This document shows, piece by piece, positions 1 through 10,755 of a stretch of 64,000 nt of DNA (position 1 is the stretch's first letter; each line of letters begins with the position of its first letter). A program made the position numbers and the translations under genes. Origin of the DNA: Telopea speciosissima (lineage: Eukaryota > Streptophyta > Magnoliopsida > Proteales > Proteaceae); assembly GCF_018873765.1 (NCBI RefSeq), contig NC_057925.1, positions 5,219,568 to 5,283,567 on the forward strand. The letters are read 5' to 3'. The notes under the pieces are model-generated. The model worked only from the letters and a program-made list of their open reading frames with translations, was not told the origin of the DNA and made no database searches.

Positions 1-309
1 TGGGCAGAGAAGACTTGTAAAGCTCCACAGCATTAGAAGAGCTTATTACGTTGAACTTATTAAGTTTCCACTGTTCTAAAAATGCTTCGACAACTATCAA
101 CTTTTTAGGTTGGTTGCATATTCTCCAAAATGAAAATTTCACTGTTAATATACCATGAGTTTGAGACCAAGTCTGGGTGGCCCCGTCCTAGCCCGGGTGG
201 CCCCACCCAAGCCTTATGGCCGGGCCCTCTATAAATAGAGGGTCCCTCCTCCTTAAACATAGTCCAAAAAATAGGGATTTTGGTCCCTAAAGAAGCTCTG
301 TCCATTTTT

Positions 310-603
310 TGTGAAATCTATAATGAAATTGTTTATTGACGTGAATGATTTGATTACAGGGATGAATAAAATAGAGTATAAATAGAAAGTTGGATTACAA
401 TCCTTATCACATGCGATAACGAGTTTCAATAGGAAACTGTTATCACATGAGATAAGGCTGAGATCCTTATACAAGAAGGAATCCTTATACAAGAAGAAAA
501 CCCATTACAGGAGATTAAAATCAAAGAAAACTCTTTGCTTGGAGGGCGACGTGATCTCTTCCAATAGATCCGATCCGCTAATACTCCCCCTCAAGTTGGA
601 GTA
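310..603 (-). mobile_element. Possible copia LTR remnant with polypurine tract
   Basis: On the minus strand a purine tract reading AACTTGAGGGGGAG (about 585-598) is followed by sequence starting TATTAGCGG, the arrangement normally seen between the end of copia pol and the 3' LTR. A run including CTATTTATACTC (about 371-382, minus strand) would fit the LTR promoter. Neither the far LTR end nor a target duplication could be fixed, so the call rests on the PPT-like junction. Confidence 0.35.
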
Positions 604-999
604 TAATAGAGAAAAAGCAATTTTAATTACGTATGAGATGACACCAAATTTCAGCTCATGGATCAAGTGGCAAAATAAAATTTAAAAAAAGAAATGGATG
701 GAGGGGAATATGCCATATTGCCAAGACGATACTAGGATGCCTCAGGGTCAACTTGTAAAGGAAGAAGGAATCCTTCAATGCACCTGCCGCCTTCTTTGTA
801 TGGTATTCTTATTAATTATTTTGTTGTCTTATTTTCAGAACTTTGATAACAACAGGGGATTAATTAGAAGAATATTTTTAATATTAAAGCATGTGCAAGG
901 ATACGTCATGCCATGCGTTGTCTACCCCCACGAAACCAGGAAAACTAATTAAGTCGGATTATCTGACTCTTGCTTCATTAGGTTGAATTACACCAATCA

Positions 1000-1145
1000 A
1001 ATATGGGAAAATTATATATATAGCTAGGAACTAGTTTTCTATCTCCGGGAGTGTGGCTTACGCCAGTCTTTCATTTTTCTATTTCTCAAAATAAAGGGTA
1101 GAGGTGTCTTTTCATTTGGGAAGGAGAGAGAGACCATCTGGCCCA
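1000..1145. repeat. Degenerate MITE-like repeat, related to 26770-26910
   Basis: Contains TCCGGGAGTGTGGCTTACGC and AGAGGTGTCTTTTCATTTGG. Near-copies of both segments are at 26780-26905, where the CCGGGAGTGTGG part is in inverted orientation. This suggests one short dispersed repeat family. Ends are not resolved. Confidence 0.4.
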
Positions 1146-1149
1146 TTCA

Positions 1150-1929
1150 TCCCTCCTTGACCGAGAGGTTGAAGAGCTTCTTCACAGTCGCAGGTATTGA
1201 TGGAGGAATGCTCCAACTCTGATGTCATAAACCACTACATCATCATCATCAAACCAAAATCTCTAAAATTAAATTTCAAATTAAACCCAAATAAGAAAAA
1301 AGAAAACTAAGAGAGCGAGCGAGAGAGAGAGAGAATTGTGTGACTTACCAGTGATCCATTTTCTGGTTTGCAGTGGGAAATCGAATCGCACAAGGGGGGT
1401 TCTATTTTTCAGGTTTGCAAAGACAGATCGCTCCATTTTCGTGTTTTCTAGTTTTCAACGATTGATCGCATCGGACAAAAGGGTTTTTGAACTCTTTTGT
1501 TTTCCATTAAAGCAAACAATTCTTTACCTGCAGAGATCACTTGTTTATCATATATTTTAGTTTTCCTGTGTAGGTTGTCACTGAAGAAGAAGGTGTCTAA
1601 CAATTAATTCTTTAATTTGATCTCTTGCTTTCCTGATGGGTTCAAACCCTAAACAATTTTGGGAAAAAATTTTCAGTTTCAAACCCTAAACATTTGGGGA
1701 AGATGAGGGCAATTTAATCATTTTATTCTTTAATTTTGATGGGTTTTAATCAAAGAGACATTTTGGTCATTAGATTCTCTGAACCTTATGTTTAACATCC
1801 CAAATGAATGGACTGGAGCAATTGTTTTAAAAGTAGGGGGGAATTTGCAATTAAAAAAGTTGTAGGAGGCATTTGGACAAATGGGCAGGGAGGCATTTGT
1901 TAAAAACTCTTTAGTTTATGCATGACAAG
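1150..1929. other. Intergenic, nothing recognised
   Basis: I see no convincing gene here. A GA-rich run at 1310-1335 and a 74-codon open frame at 1336-1560 are present, but that frame shows no recognisable domain. Confidence 0.4.
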
Positions 1930-2190
1930 TAGGGATGTAAACGGATCGGATCCAGCTCGAATACTGCTATATCTGCATCCGCATCCGATTAGCTTTCAAA
2001 CGGATTCGGATAGTGCTACATGGATACGGATCGGATATTTTATTATTTACATGTAAATGTAGCTTTTCGGATAGCTATAGCTTATATGTATCCGTATCTG
2101 TTTAGTTTTTAGACGGATTCGGATAATGCTAAATGGATATGGACACGGTTATTGAAATGGATTTCAGCTATTCGATCATTTATATCCATA
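1930..2190. mobile_element. hAT-type MITE, 261 bp, perfect 8-bp TSD
   Basis: The element starts TAGGGATGTAAACGGATCGG and ends in the imperfect inverse TTTATATCCATA. It is flanked on both sides by ATGACAAG (1922-1929 and 2191-2198), an exact 8-bp duplication as made by hAT transposases. The interior is built from GGATCGGAT-like words and has no coding capacity. Its end resembles those of the elements at 24364 and 38174. Confidence 0.8.
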
Positions 2191-2381
2191 ATGACAAGTT
2201 GAAGGTCTGTAATGCTGACCCTTCCACTTGAGGGGATGTATTGACTGATATTGAGTGTTCATCTTCTATGGCAACTCAATATATAGTTACCATCTCGGCG
2301 GGCATTCAATATGTGCATAATTGTCGGGTTTATCTTCTGTTTCTTTAAAGCCTACTAGGGCACTATCTCTTTTGTACCTAT

Positions 2382-2497
2382 ACAATCTACATTGTACAAT
2401 CATTCAAGCAATATAGAATACATTACAATCTACACTGTAGAATCATTCAAGCAATATAGAATACATTACAATCTAACACACACACACACACACACAT
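2382..2497. repeat. 43-bp tandem duplication followed by (CA)n
   Basis: Two head-to-tail copies, 2382-2424 and 2425-2467, differ at two positions by eye. A CA dinucleotide run follows at about 2474-2497. The array lies just downstream of the BAHD gene 1 stop codon. Confidence 0.75.
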
Positions 2498-2624
2498 AAT
2501 CATGCTCCCACTGACATGCATAGCACAAGAAGCTTCAAACGTGTCTGACTGCCTTTATGAATTGCACAAATCATTGTGTTTTGCCATACATTTATAAAAT
2601 ACTTCTACCCCGAGGACTTTTGGC

Positions 2625-4064
2625 CTAGAGAAGGGAACGAGGGGTTGAGGGACATAAAGAATACTCACTCAGAGCATTAAGCCCATCAGCAAACAGAGAA
2701 ACAAAGGCATCCATTTCCTGTCTGTTGAGAACCAAATCAAACTCAATCCCATCGTCTTCATTAGAGCTCTCTTTCAGAAACATGGCTCCTGATCTATCAA
2801 TGGATGCCATCTCCACCTTTTTTGGCCTTCCAAATCCAAAATCTGTCTTGTAAAGCCCAAATTGGGGAGACCCTGCGGCTGCCAAAGTTCGACTAGATTG
2901 CATCGTCAACATGTGTGAAACGCTATGCTTTAGGTCTCTAAAAATTGCTTTGTCCATCTCATGAAAAGCATCTCTCATCAACTGTGCTGCCAAAGCTACT
3001 CCTCCTCTCATCATCAGATCAGTCTTTTCTGCAATAACCAAACAAGGTACGACACAATTACCCAAGTATGTTTCTGTGATTGGAGGGTCCAGCCGAGCCC
3101 TGCAGTCCACATTTAACACAAAGCGAGTCATGTTGCTGGTCATCGACGAAACACCCACTTTCGCTTCTGCTTTAAGCAAACAAACCCAAGTGTAACCACA
3201 AACCACCACCAATCTTGATAGAGGAATTGATGATTGTTTGTGTGTAATTTGTTCATCTTTCTTGTATTGAGCCAACACCCAATCCTTGAGTCTCTTACAA
3301 CTAGCTTCATTTACCTCGAAAGTAGCTCGAACCATGTTGGGTTGGAGTTGGATATCCATCATTCTTAATATTCGATTCCCTCTGGAGGACACCGATTCTG
3401 AACCCATGAATCTATCCAACTCGTTCAAGTATGTCTTTAAGATGTCGTCGTGCTCCTCGATCACAGTCCTATCCAAGAATGGTAGGGGCTGATGATCAGT
3501 TCCTAACTTGGAGATCGTAGCCCATGTCCTCATGAAGTGGACGAATCCTCTTCCATCGCAAATCGAATGGAGATGTGTGACCGCGATACAGAACCCTTTA
3601 TTTGGGAAAACGGTGACTTGTATTGCTACGATGGGGAGAATAGGTCCAGATGTAGGCAAGTGAGGCACTAGTGGGCGTGATTCTATGGCGTCTTTTGGGT
3701 GATTGGAAGAGAGATGATTGAAGTCTGCGTCGGACTCAGCAACGGTGAAAGAGACTGAGTCTCCTTCAGTGTAACATATCATGGGCTGGTTGGGTTCATA
3801 AGGCCATGAGAGATTTCCCGAGAAAGGGTAGTAGTGGATGAGAGTGGAAGAGAGTGCGTGTTTGAGACGGGGAAGGAGAGAGTGAGTGAATTGGGATATT
3901 GGGTAACGGAAGTCATAAAAAAATAGCAATTCCACAGGTGGTAATGGTAACCAATGTATGTCGAAGAAGGTGAGAGGGAGAGAGGTGGAAGTCGAGGCGA
4001 GGGAGACCCATGGTGGGGCGACTTTGCACCGGTCGAGAACCTTCACCGGTTTGAATGCAGCCAT
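2625..4064 (-). CDS. BAHD acyltransferase 1 (phenolic glycoside acyltransferase type)
   Basis: A single-exon ORF of 479 aa, counted from the ATG whose complement is 4062-4064. The frame is open 10 codons further upstream, but starting at MAAFKPVK matches the two sister genes. It has the BAHD catalytic HxxxD motif (H166-S-I-C-D170), a YLGNC segment typical of the anthocyanin/flavonoid malonyltransferase clade, and DFGFG at about 408-412 in the position of the family DFGWG. Length is normal for the family. Such soluble cytosolic enzymes move an acyl group from acyl-CoA to a sugar hydroxyl on a flavonoid or phenol glycoside; donor and acceptor cannot be read from sequence. The 3' flank (about 2540-2640) is clearly related to that of gene 3 (about 45985-46085), so the duplication included non-coding DNA. 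It looks functional. Confidence 0.9.
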   Translation of the reverse strand: MAAFKPVKVLDRCKVAPPWVSLASTSTSLPLTFFDIHWLPLPPVELLFFYDFRYPISQFTHSLLPRLKHALSSTLIHYYPFSGNLSWPYEPNQPMICYTEGDSVSFTVAESDADFNHLSSNHPKDAIESRPLVPHLPTSGPILPIVAIQVTVFPNKGFCIAVTHLHSICDGRGFVHFMRTWATISKLGTDHQPLPFLDRTVIEEHDDILKTYLNELDRFMGSESVSSRGNRILRMMDIQLQPNMVRATFEVNEASCKRLKDWVLAQYKKDEQITHKQSSIPLSRLVVVCGYTWVCLLKAEAKVGVSSMTSNMTRFVLNVDCRARLDPPITETYLGNCVVPCLVIAEKTDLMMRGGVALAAQLMRDAFHEMDKAIFRDLKHSVSHMLTMQSSRTLAAAGSPQFGLYKTDFGFGRPKKVEMASIDRSGAMFLKESSNEDDGIEFDLVLNRQEMDAFVSLFADGLNALSEYSLCPSTPRSLL

Positions 4065-4563
4065 GCCGATGATGATTTGACTTGAAGGAAGCAAGCGTAG
4101 GGGAAAAGGATCTAAAGTTCTGGCCGGTGAGGGTGGGGGAGATTAGTGATTAGGCAGAGCAATATGTACATATGTACAAAGCATCCCTAACAATATCTAA
4201 ATTAAACACACAGCCACCCATTGGCACTGTTCCTCTTGAACATGTATTATTTGATCTTTATTGAACCCTTGCCCTTGCCGGATTTTACTCTTCTCCATTT
4301 CTTGATCGATTATTTTCTATTATTTCCACCCTGAGAGTGCGGCACTCATAAATCTAACGGTCCACATTTGATACCCTCAAATTAACAAAAGAGTTAACTC
4401 TGGTTGATGTAATCCAGGGACTAACTAGGGTTGGTAACTAAACCCACCCTTAAACTGTGGTTAACCCAAGTTCGAACTCAATCGCCCCATCTCTTTCACT
4501 CTCTCCTATTTTCCTCCTTCACTCAACCCTAAGGGGCACTCTTAAAGATTTCTCCTTTCATCC

Positions 4564-4862
4564 GGCGACAGCCCACCTCTTCTTGCCGCTGAAACTTCAG
4601 GGGACGGAACATTTGTACGGATCTGCGTTTTCAGGCGACGGTGCACCCTCTTCTTGCCTCTGCGACTTCAGGCGACGGAGCCCTCTGCGTTTTCAGGTGA
4701 TGGCACACCTTTTTCTTGCCTCTGCGACTTCAGGCGACGGAGCCCTCTGCGTTTTCAGGTGATGGCACACCCTCTTCTTGCCGCTGCAACTTCAGGCGAC
4801 GGAGCCCTCTGCATTTTCAGGCGACGGCGCGCACCCTCATCTGGCCGCTGCAACTTCAGGTA
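4564..4862. repeat. 62-bp minisatellite inside left arm
   Basis: Successive units of 62 bp begin GGTGATGGCACACC or GGCGACGG and end CTCTGCGTTTTCA. About four units plus a partial one lie here, but only about two plus a partial one in the right arm (8675-8850). Since 62 is not a multiple of 3, similar peptides appear in all three frames; these open frames are therefore repeat artefacts rather than genes. Confidence 0.85.
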
Positions 4863-6049
4863 ACTTCCTCTGCCAAACCCTTTTCCCCTGAATTTTTTTA
4901 ATTAAAAGAAATCGTGAATGTGCGAAGTTCTTCTCCCCCCAAAAGCTGGGTTTAGTTCAAATGATATTTTTAAAGCATATTTAAAAGGAAATTAAATGTC
5001 TATGCAACTGGGAGACTTGTACTACATTGAGTTGCAGAATCATGCTCTCTTTCCAATATCTTTGGATTTTTCTTTGTTCATATAAACAACTAGGGTCATG
5101 ATTTGATTTGATTTGATTTTTCCTTGTGTGCAGTTGGATTAGCCACAATGGGTTTTTATAATGGACTTCAACCGATGTCCTTAGGGCACTAGGATTGTTA
5201 ATGGGCGTCTTAGTTACCATTTATAGTAGAACGCACATAAATAGGAAAAAATTTAAGTAAATTATTTAACTTCAGTACAGATTTTACTTGCAAATCTTGT
5301 TTTTCCATGTCTTTAAACCCACCCCACCCCCCACCCCCCACCCCAAACAGGTTGAATATTGAATTTTTTTAATTCTTACGGTTTGTTGACATGATCATCC
5401 AATGACAGTTCATTTACAGACCAATCTAACTTTTCTATCTATTGATACAATGTTCTAACTAATGATATCTTCTGAAATAAAACAATTCACTGGTTTGCAT
5501 AATGAGAGAACAGAAACAGAGTACAGAATGCAACAAAATTGAGAACTAAGATTCCGGTCGATTCTCCACTAATTTTAGTCGAAATTGGATCAGAATCAAA
5601 AGGACCGAGTTATAAAACCTTGATTCCTCTATCCCTCCATCATTGAGAATTAAGATTGTTATAATGGTAAGTGTTATTTCTGTTTTAGGTTAGCAGTTGG
5701 TTCGGGGTTCCAATACACACCCATCCAATTCCCTGGCCTAATCTATCATACCTTGGACATTTTTGTTTATTTATTCTTAAATTAGTTAAATAAATAACTT
5801 GAATGATAAGGGATGATTTTGTTGTAGGTGTGGAACATGTTGCAGGAGATATGTTTACAAGTATTCCGAAAGGAGATGCAATTTTTATGAGGATATGTCA
5901 TATTTAACATTATTAATTATTGCAAGCTTATCCTCTCTTAATACTTGAACTGCAGATGACCCTATGTTGTATTACAGATTGATAAGCTAGAGTACTAAAC
6001 TCGAACATAATTTTGTGTCATAGTCATTTTACTGAAACCATATATTTAT

Positions 6050-6123
6050 GAGTCTTTAGCTCAAAACGGAAGAGCAACTGGGGTTATACCCAGTAGATGG
6101 TGGTTCGACTCCCCCAGGACTCC
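6050..6123 (+). tRNA. tRNA-like sequence, probably a pseudo-tRNA
   Basis: A 74-nt cloverleaf-like stretch starts GAGTCTTTAGCTC. Its 7-bp acceptor pairs with AGGACTC (one G-T), the D-stem is GCTC/GAGC, box B is GGTTCGACTCC, and the T-stem has one mismatch. The anticodon stem CTGGG/CCCAG closes a loop of only six bases, so no normal anticodon can be assigned. It lies in the loop of the foldback element and shares its first bases with the sequence at 7045-7135. Confidence 0.45.
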
Positions 6124-6304
6124 TAATTTCTTTACGTGGGGATACAATATGTCTTTTCTTCATGTCAAATACTCTACATATCCTTGCTGATTAATTCATT
6201 TAATGTTTGATTTTTGTTCCCATTTTATTTGCTTTGTTAAGATACCTTTGTCAGATTTGTTCACTTAAAGTATCAACATTTTTAAAGTAAATGTATTCTC
6301 ATCA

Positions 6305-6529
6305 TCATGTAGGAAGGACCAATGTGTTCTCATCATCATGTAGGAAGGAGCGTGGTACGTGGTAATACCTTTGAGAAGGTTGCCCACAATTTGTCACACA
6401 CTTGCTGTCATTATAAGGACCACGGTAGTCACACACAGAGTTAATGTTGCAGCCATCTTCATCAGCAAGGAAGCTTGGCCAGTATCTACCAATGCTCTGA
6501 CCATTCACCCAAGCATGAACCTTACCCAA
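6305..6529 (-). pseudogene. Beta-galactosidase (GH35) C-terminal fragment
   Basis: An open stretch of 74 codons contains [17 protein letters not shown], then a cysteine-rich segment with [12 protein letters not shown] and [16 protein letters not shown]. This is the conserved C-terminal part of plant cell-wall GH35 beta-galactosidases, which release terminal galactose from pectin and arabinogalactan side chains. The catalytic N-terminal barrel is absent, so it is only one captured exon-sized piece. It lies in the loop of the 4.3-9.15 kb element, on the minus strand. The stretch stays open and the family cysteines are kept, so capture may be fairly recent, but expression is unknown. Confidence 0.85.
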
Positions 6530-7044
6530 ACCTTATAACAGGTTTGTTTCTTAGCATGTTGAATTGTTCCCACAGATACCCTGTTTCCCATCATTTTCAG
6601 TCCATTTAACTTCTCCACAATTACGTATTCACAACTCTGATTGCTTCCAAACTTGGGATATCAGTCCCTGGCATCAAAACCTATCAATTCAAATTTATAA
6701 ACCTCAGTTTAATAACCTTATTTTTCCACCTACCATAACCCTGGCATGTTCTGTCCAGGAATACCAAAATCAATCACACGCCCTTAAATAGAAACAAAGA
6801 CGAAGAATGAAAGTAAGCGATATTCTCGATAAAGACCAAATGAATCAGCAAGAATATGCTCATATAATTAGGGCTCCGATTAGGGCAAAGAACATGCCTA
6901 GAAAAGACTTAGAACTATGAAGAAAACAGAGATTATAAAGCCCAGACATGCATTTAGTTCCACTCAACTAAAGTGAAAATGCTAATTCAAAATATAGGTT
7001 TGAGCACACAATGAATTATAGTAGAACCACAGGTGAATGAAAAA

Positions 7045-7135
7045 GGGTCTTGGTGGATTCGAACCACCATCCCCTTGGAACATGTTTGAGACATTCTCAT
7101 GTTCCAAGTGCTCTACCAATTTGAGCTAAAGACCC
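7045..7135 (-). tRNA. tRNA-like gene with oversized anticodon hairpin
   Basis: This 91-nt minus-strand sequence has a perfect 7-bp acceptor (GGGTCTT/AAGACCC), perfect D-stem (GCTC/GAGC), box A TAGCTCAAATTGG, box B GGTTCGAATCC and a perfect 5-bp T-stem. In place of the usual 17-nt anticodon arm there is an 11-bp stem CTTGGAACATG/CATGTTCCAAG with a 13-nt loop. Either an intron of about 18 nt sits in the anticodon loop, or this is a tRNA-derived non-coding element. If an intron followed position 37, the anticodon would read CAT (Met), but base 33 would be A rather than T, which argues against a normal tRNA. It lies in the loop of the foldback element. Confidence 0.55.
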
Positions 7136-9150
7136 AACAAGTAAAGTTTGAAATATTTTAGAGTCTAACTTATAAATCAGATGTAGAAAACCAAATTGAT
7201 CTTCCACCATATAAACAACTATCGGAAAAGGCAACACAAGATTCAACAAGAAGCCAATCAAATTAAGTGATTTCAACAATACAACCTGTTTGAGTGATTG
7301 CTAGTTTCAAAGGAATTCATGTTTGAAGGTGTTGTCTTCCCATTTTTCTGAAGCAAAAGTTACTATCTTAAAATTGGCTAACAAACCATTTTGGAAGCAC
7401 ATTACTTTATTTTTACTTGGATAGTTCATTTTCTATGCAGATGCACCAAATCCACTGCAGGTAAGTCCTGGTGATTTGCAACCACCATTTGATGAAATAT
7501 GGGTAAAGATACAAACAAGATGAAATACAAAATTCAGATATAATCAAATGGAAAATTATGCAAGTTATGAACCTCTCCACAATTCACATTTGAAGATGGT
7601 TCGATTCGGAGGATATCCAGTATGTCATAGCATAACCCAAGTCCTATGCTCCAGGTCCAGATCCAATAATTTGAACAGGTTCCAAAACTCTGTTTTGGGG
7701 GTTCAAAGTTTTCAGCCCTTCAAATTATTTGGTCACTCTTTCAAAACATGACTGCCACACAAAGCTCCACTAAAAAACTTATCCAGAGCCATCAACTTGC
7801 AAGACACAGGACCAAATGTGGCCCAGGAATATTTGCTGTCTACTGTAATATTTTCTGAGTTATTGTAAGTACATAGATTATGCTAACATCTTTTAAGAGG
7901 ACCTACCCCCTATGACATTCAGTTGCAGAGAGAGTGGTTAAATCTAAATCTGTTCCATTTCTTGCATTCATCTCTCTGATTCTGGTGAATTATGTGGTCA
8001 CTAAAGGGTATGTCATGGGAACTTGGATATCATCTAATCATGGCTTAAGCTTGTTTTATTTCAGAAGATATCATTAGTTAGAACATTGTATCAATAGATA
8101 GAAAAGTTAGATTGGTCTGTGAATGAACTGTCATTGGATGATCATGTCAACAAACCGTAAGAATTAGAAAAATTCAATATTCAACCTGTTTGGGGGTGGG
8201 GGGGTGGGGGGTGGGGTGGGGTTAAAGACATGGAAAAACAAGATTTGCAAGTAAAATCTGTACTGAAGTTTAATAATTTACTTAAATTTTTTCCTATTTA
8301 TGTGCGTTCTACTATAAATGGTAACTAAGATGCCCATTAACAATCCTAGTGCCCTAAGGACATCGGTTGAAGTCCATTATAAAAACCCATTGTGGCTAAT
8401 CCAACTCCACACAAGGAAAAATCAAATCAAATCAAATCATGGCCCTAGTTGTTTATATGAACAAAGAAAAATCCAAAGATATTGGAAAGAGAGCATGATT
8501 CTGCAACTCAATGTACAACAAAGTCTCTCAGTTGCATAGACATTTAATTTCCTTTTAAATATGATTTAAAAATATCATTTGAACTAAACCCAGGTTTTGG
8601 GGGGAGAAGAACTTCGCACATTCACGATTTCTTTTAATTAAAAAAATTCAGGGAAAAGGGTTTGGCAGAGGAAGTTACCTGAAGTTGCAGCGGCCAGATG
8701 AGGGTGCGCCTTCGCCTGAAAATGCAGAGGGTCCCATCGCCTGAAGTTGCAGCGGCAAGAAGAGGGTGTGCCGTCGCCTGAAAATGCAGATCCGTACGAG
8801 TGTTCCGTCCCCTGAAGTTTCAGCGGCAAGAAAAGGTGGGCCGTCGCCGGATGAAAGGAGAAATCGTTAGAGTGCTCCTTAAGGTTGAGTGAATGAGGAA
8901 AATAGGAGAGAGAGAAAGAGATGGGGCGATTGAGTTCGAACTTGGATTAACCACGGTTTAAGGGTGGGTTCAGTTACCAACCCTAGTTAGTCCCTGGATT
9001 ACACCAACTAGGGTTAACTCTTTGTTAATTTGACGGTAACAAATGTGGATCGTTACATTTGTGAGTGCCACTTGTTGCACTCTCAGGGTGGAAATAATAG
9101 AAAATAATTGATCAAGAAAAGGAGAAGAGTAAAATCCGCCCTCCTTGCCC

Positions 9151-9585
9151 CTATTTATAGGAAATAGTGGAAGAGATTTTATAGTTTATCGTCTTCTACG
9201 TGCAACTGAATGAGACAGGTAAGTGGGAGGCAGCTCATTCCCATTTTTTCTTTCTTCCATTTAATTATTGAATCCTATTTTGATCTTTTTTTTATTTTTG
9301 GTAATCATTGATAATAAGGGACTGAGAGCAACAAAATCACAATCTGACAGTAGATAGTGTAAATCAACAATCCATCTATATATCAAAGCTTTCCATCATC
9401 ACCATTGGTTTGGATGGAGACTTTGTTGCAATACAATGGTTCCTTGAAATGCACATGTAATAGCAAAAACATATATGAAAATAGACATATCCTATAACCA
9501 TTTGCTCATTATTCTTGTCATCTCTTTCTTGTCTCTTGACTTTTGCTTTCCATTTTCATCTCTTTGTCGGTTGTTTGGACCTATG
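9151..9585. other. Intergenic; ends with TSD of the Ty3 element
   Basis: No gene seen. The last five bases, CTATG (9581-9585), form the left target duplication of the Ty3 element; the right copy is CTACG (20786-20790), one transition different. Confidence 0.6.
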
Positions 9586-10313
9586 TGTTGCGTGTGAAAA
9601 CCTCCGATGCTTGGTTCACCCACGGATGAGCCTGCAAAAATCAAGCGATGAGCACAAGAGAACCGATATAGCTCCGGCCTAGGACTCTCCGATGCTCAAG
9701 TCAGGTCTCCAATGCAACAGCGTAACTGCATAGTAAAAAGCCAGCTGATCCATGGTGTTCCATACCTGGGTATTTATAGAGTGAGGAGGAGATGAGGCGG
9801 TCGGGAGAGTCCTAGTATGGTAGGAGTCCTTCTTTCGGAAGGTTCTCTCGCGTATAGCGGAGTGGAGAGCTATTTTCGGGGTCGAACTCTTATTAAGGTA
9901 AGAGTCCATGTAGAGTGCGATTCTACGTTGCACTGGGATCGTGGCTCGATCCTTATCTCGTGATTCTTGGGATGTGCTGACGTGGCCCGGAGGTCCCCGA
10001 TGGGGTGCTATGGCAGCTTCAGTGGAGGAGGGCTTCGGCCTCGGAGGTCGGCTCAGGGGGTCGGCAGAGGAGGTCGGCAAGGGAGGTTGGCCCGAGAGGT
10101 TGGTCTTGGCCGCAAGCTCGGCCAGGAGTCTATGGCTGACCTGTATGAGCTCGGCCTCAGCCAACGGCTAGCTCGCTCGAGTCTGGCTCTGTTAAGCGAC
10201 TTATCGGAGATGGGGTCGGCCCGGTCTCCTGCTCGGCCCAACTCGGTTCTCGGACTGAGGTCGGGTCGGCCATGTGGCAGCCTCTGATAGGAGGGGTGTT
10301 TTATGCCTCATCA
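9586..10313 (-). repeat. 3' LTR of Ty3 element
   Basis: 728 bp, running TGTTGCG...CTCATCA on the plus strand. A minus-strand TATA-like CTATAAATACC is at about 9770-9780, matching the same site in the other LTR. Open frames crossing it are not conserved genes. Confidence 0.92.
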
Positions 10314-10328
10314 CAGGCCCCCCCACTC
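10314..10328 (-). promoter_or_regulatory. Polypurine tract
   Basis: The minus strand reads GAGTGGGGGGGCCTG immediately next to the 3' LTR. This is the expected site for priming plus-strand DNA synthesis. Confidence 0.75.
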
Positions 10329-10570
10329 ATCAGGGGTCGGCTCGGCACTGATGAGTGAAATTTCCTGGTCTGCTTGTTTGGAAGATTTTTGTGGTCGAGC
10401 CGAGCTTATTTTTTGCCGCGGATTTGACGTTACACGTTCTGACGGTTGGGTGTCAGTGCCACGTCAGCAGAGTCATTATGGCAGGCTCGGGAATTCGAAA
10501 TGTCCTTTGATCTGGGCCGTTGAACCATGCTGAGCTCTGATCAGCCATTGGATCATTAAAACCCAAGGAT

Positions 10571-10578
10571 TATAAATA
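10571..10578 (+). promoter_or_regulatory. Internal TATA box driving the opposite-strand gene
   Basis: TATAAATA lies about 185 bp upstream of the first ATG of the plus-strand gene at 10756. It is outside the LTR and oriented against the retrotransposon's own transcription, so the extra gene appears to carry its own core promoter. This is inferred from position and sequence only. Confidence 0.55.
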
Positions 10579-10755
10579 GGCAACTCCTAACTATTCATTC
10601 CTCATTACTCTAAGTTATTGACTTCTCGGCAAGCTTGGATTCTTCAGCTCGGTAGCGCTCGGTGTTTACTTGTTCGTGATCAGCTCGGCCTTTGCTTTGT
10701 TCGCGCTCAGCTCATCCTTAGCTCTTCTTCAACCAGTAAGTCTTCTCCGCCCAGT

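Larger units (their letters stand above)
4268..9150. mobile_element. Foldback / Mutator-like element with captured gene fragment
   Basis: Two long inverted arms, about 4268-5486 and 8055-9150, enclose a 2.6-kb loop. Arm ends share GGATTTTACTCTTCTCC; the inner limits share a stretch containing GAAATAAAAC / GTTTTATTTC. The loop holds a beta-galactosidase C-terminal fragment and two tRNA-like sequences but no transposase. That fits a non-autonomous Mutator-like element with an acquired gene piece (Pack-MULE type). Arms over 1 kb are long for MULEs, so a foldback element or a segmental inverted duplication remains possible. I could not identify a 9-bp target duplication. Confidence 0.65.

Noticed and set aside
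4457-4901. Three overlapping plus-strand frames with similar peptides
   Set aside because: They are the same 62-bp minisatellite read in three frames, not genes.
4230-9190. 9-bp target duplication for the foldback element
   Set aside because: CCCTTGCC-like sequence lies near both ends, but no consistent 9- or 10-bp repeat matched when the ends were set by the arms.
9679-10287. Open frames within the LTRs (also 20151-20713)
   Set aside because: They occur in both LTR copies because the LTRs are duplicates, start and stop at non-conserved positions, and have no recognisable domain.
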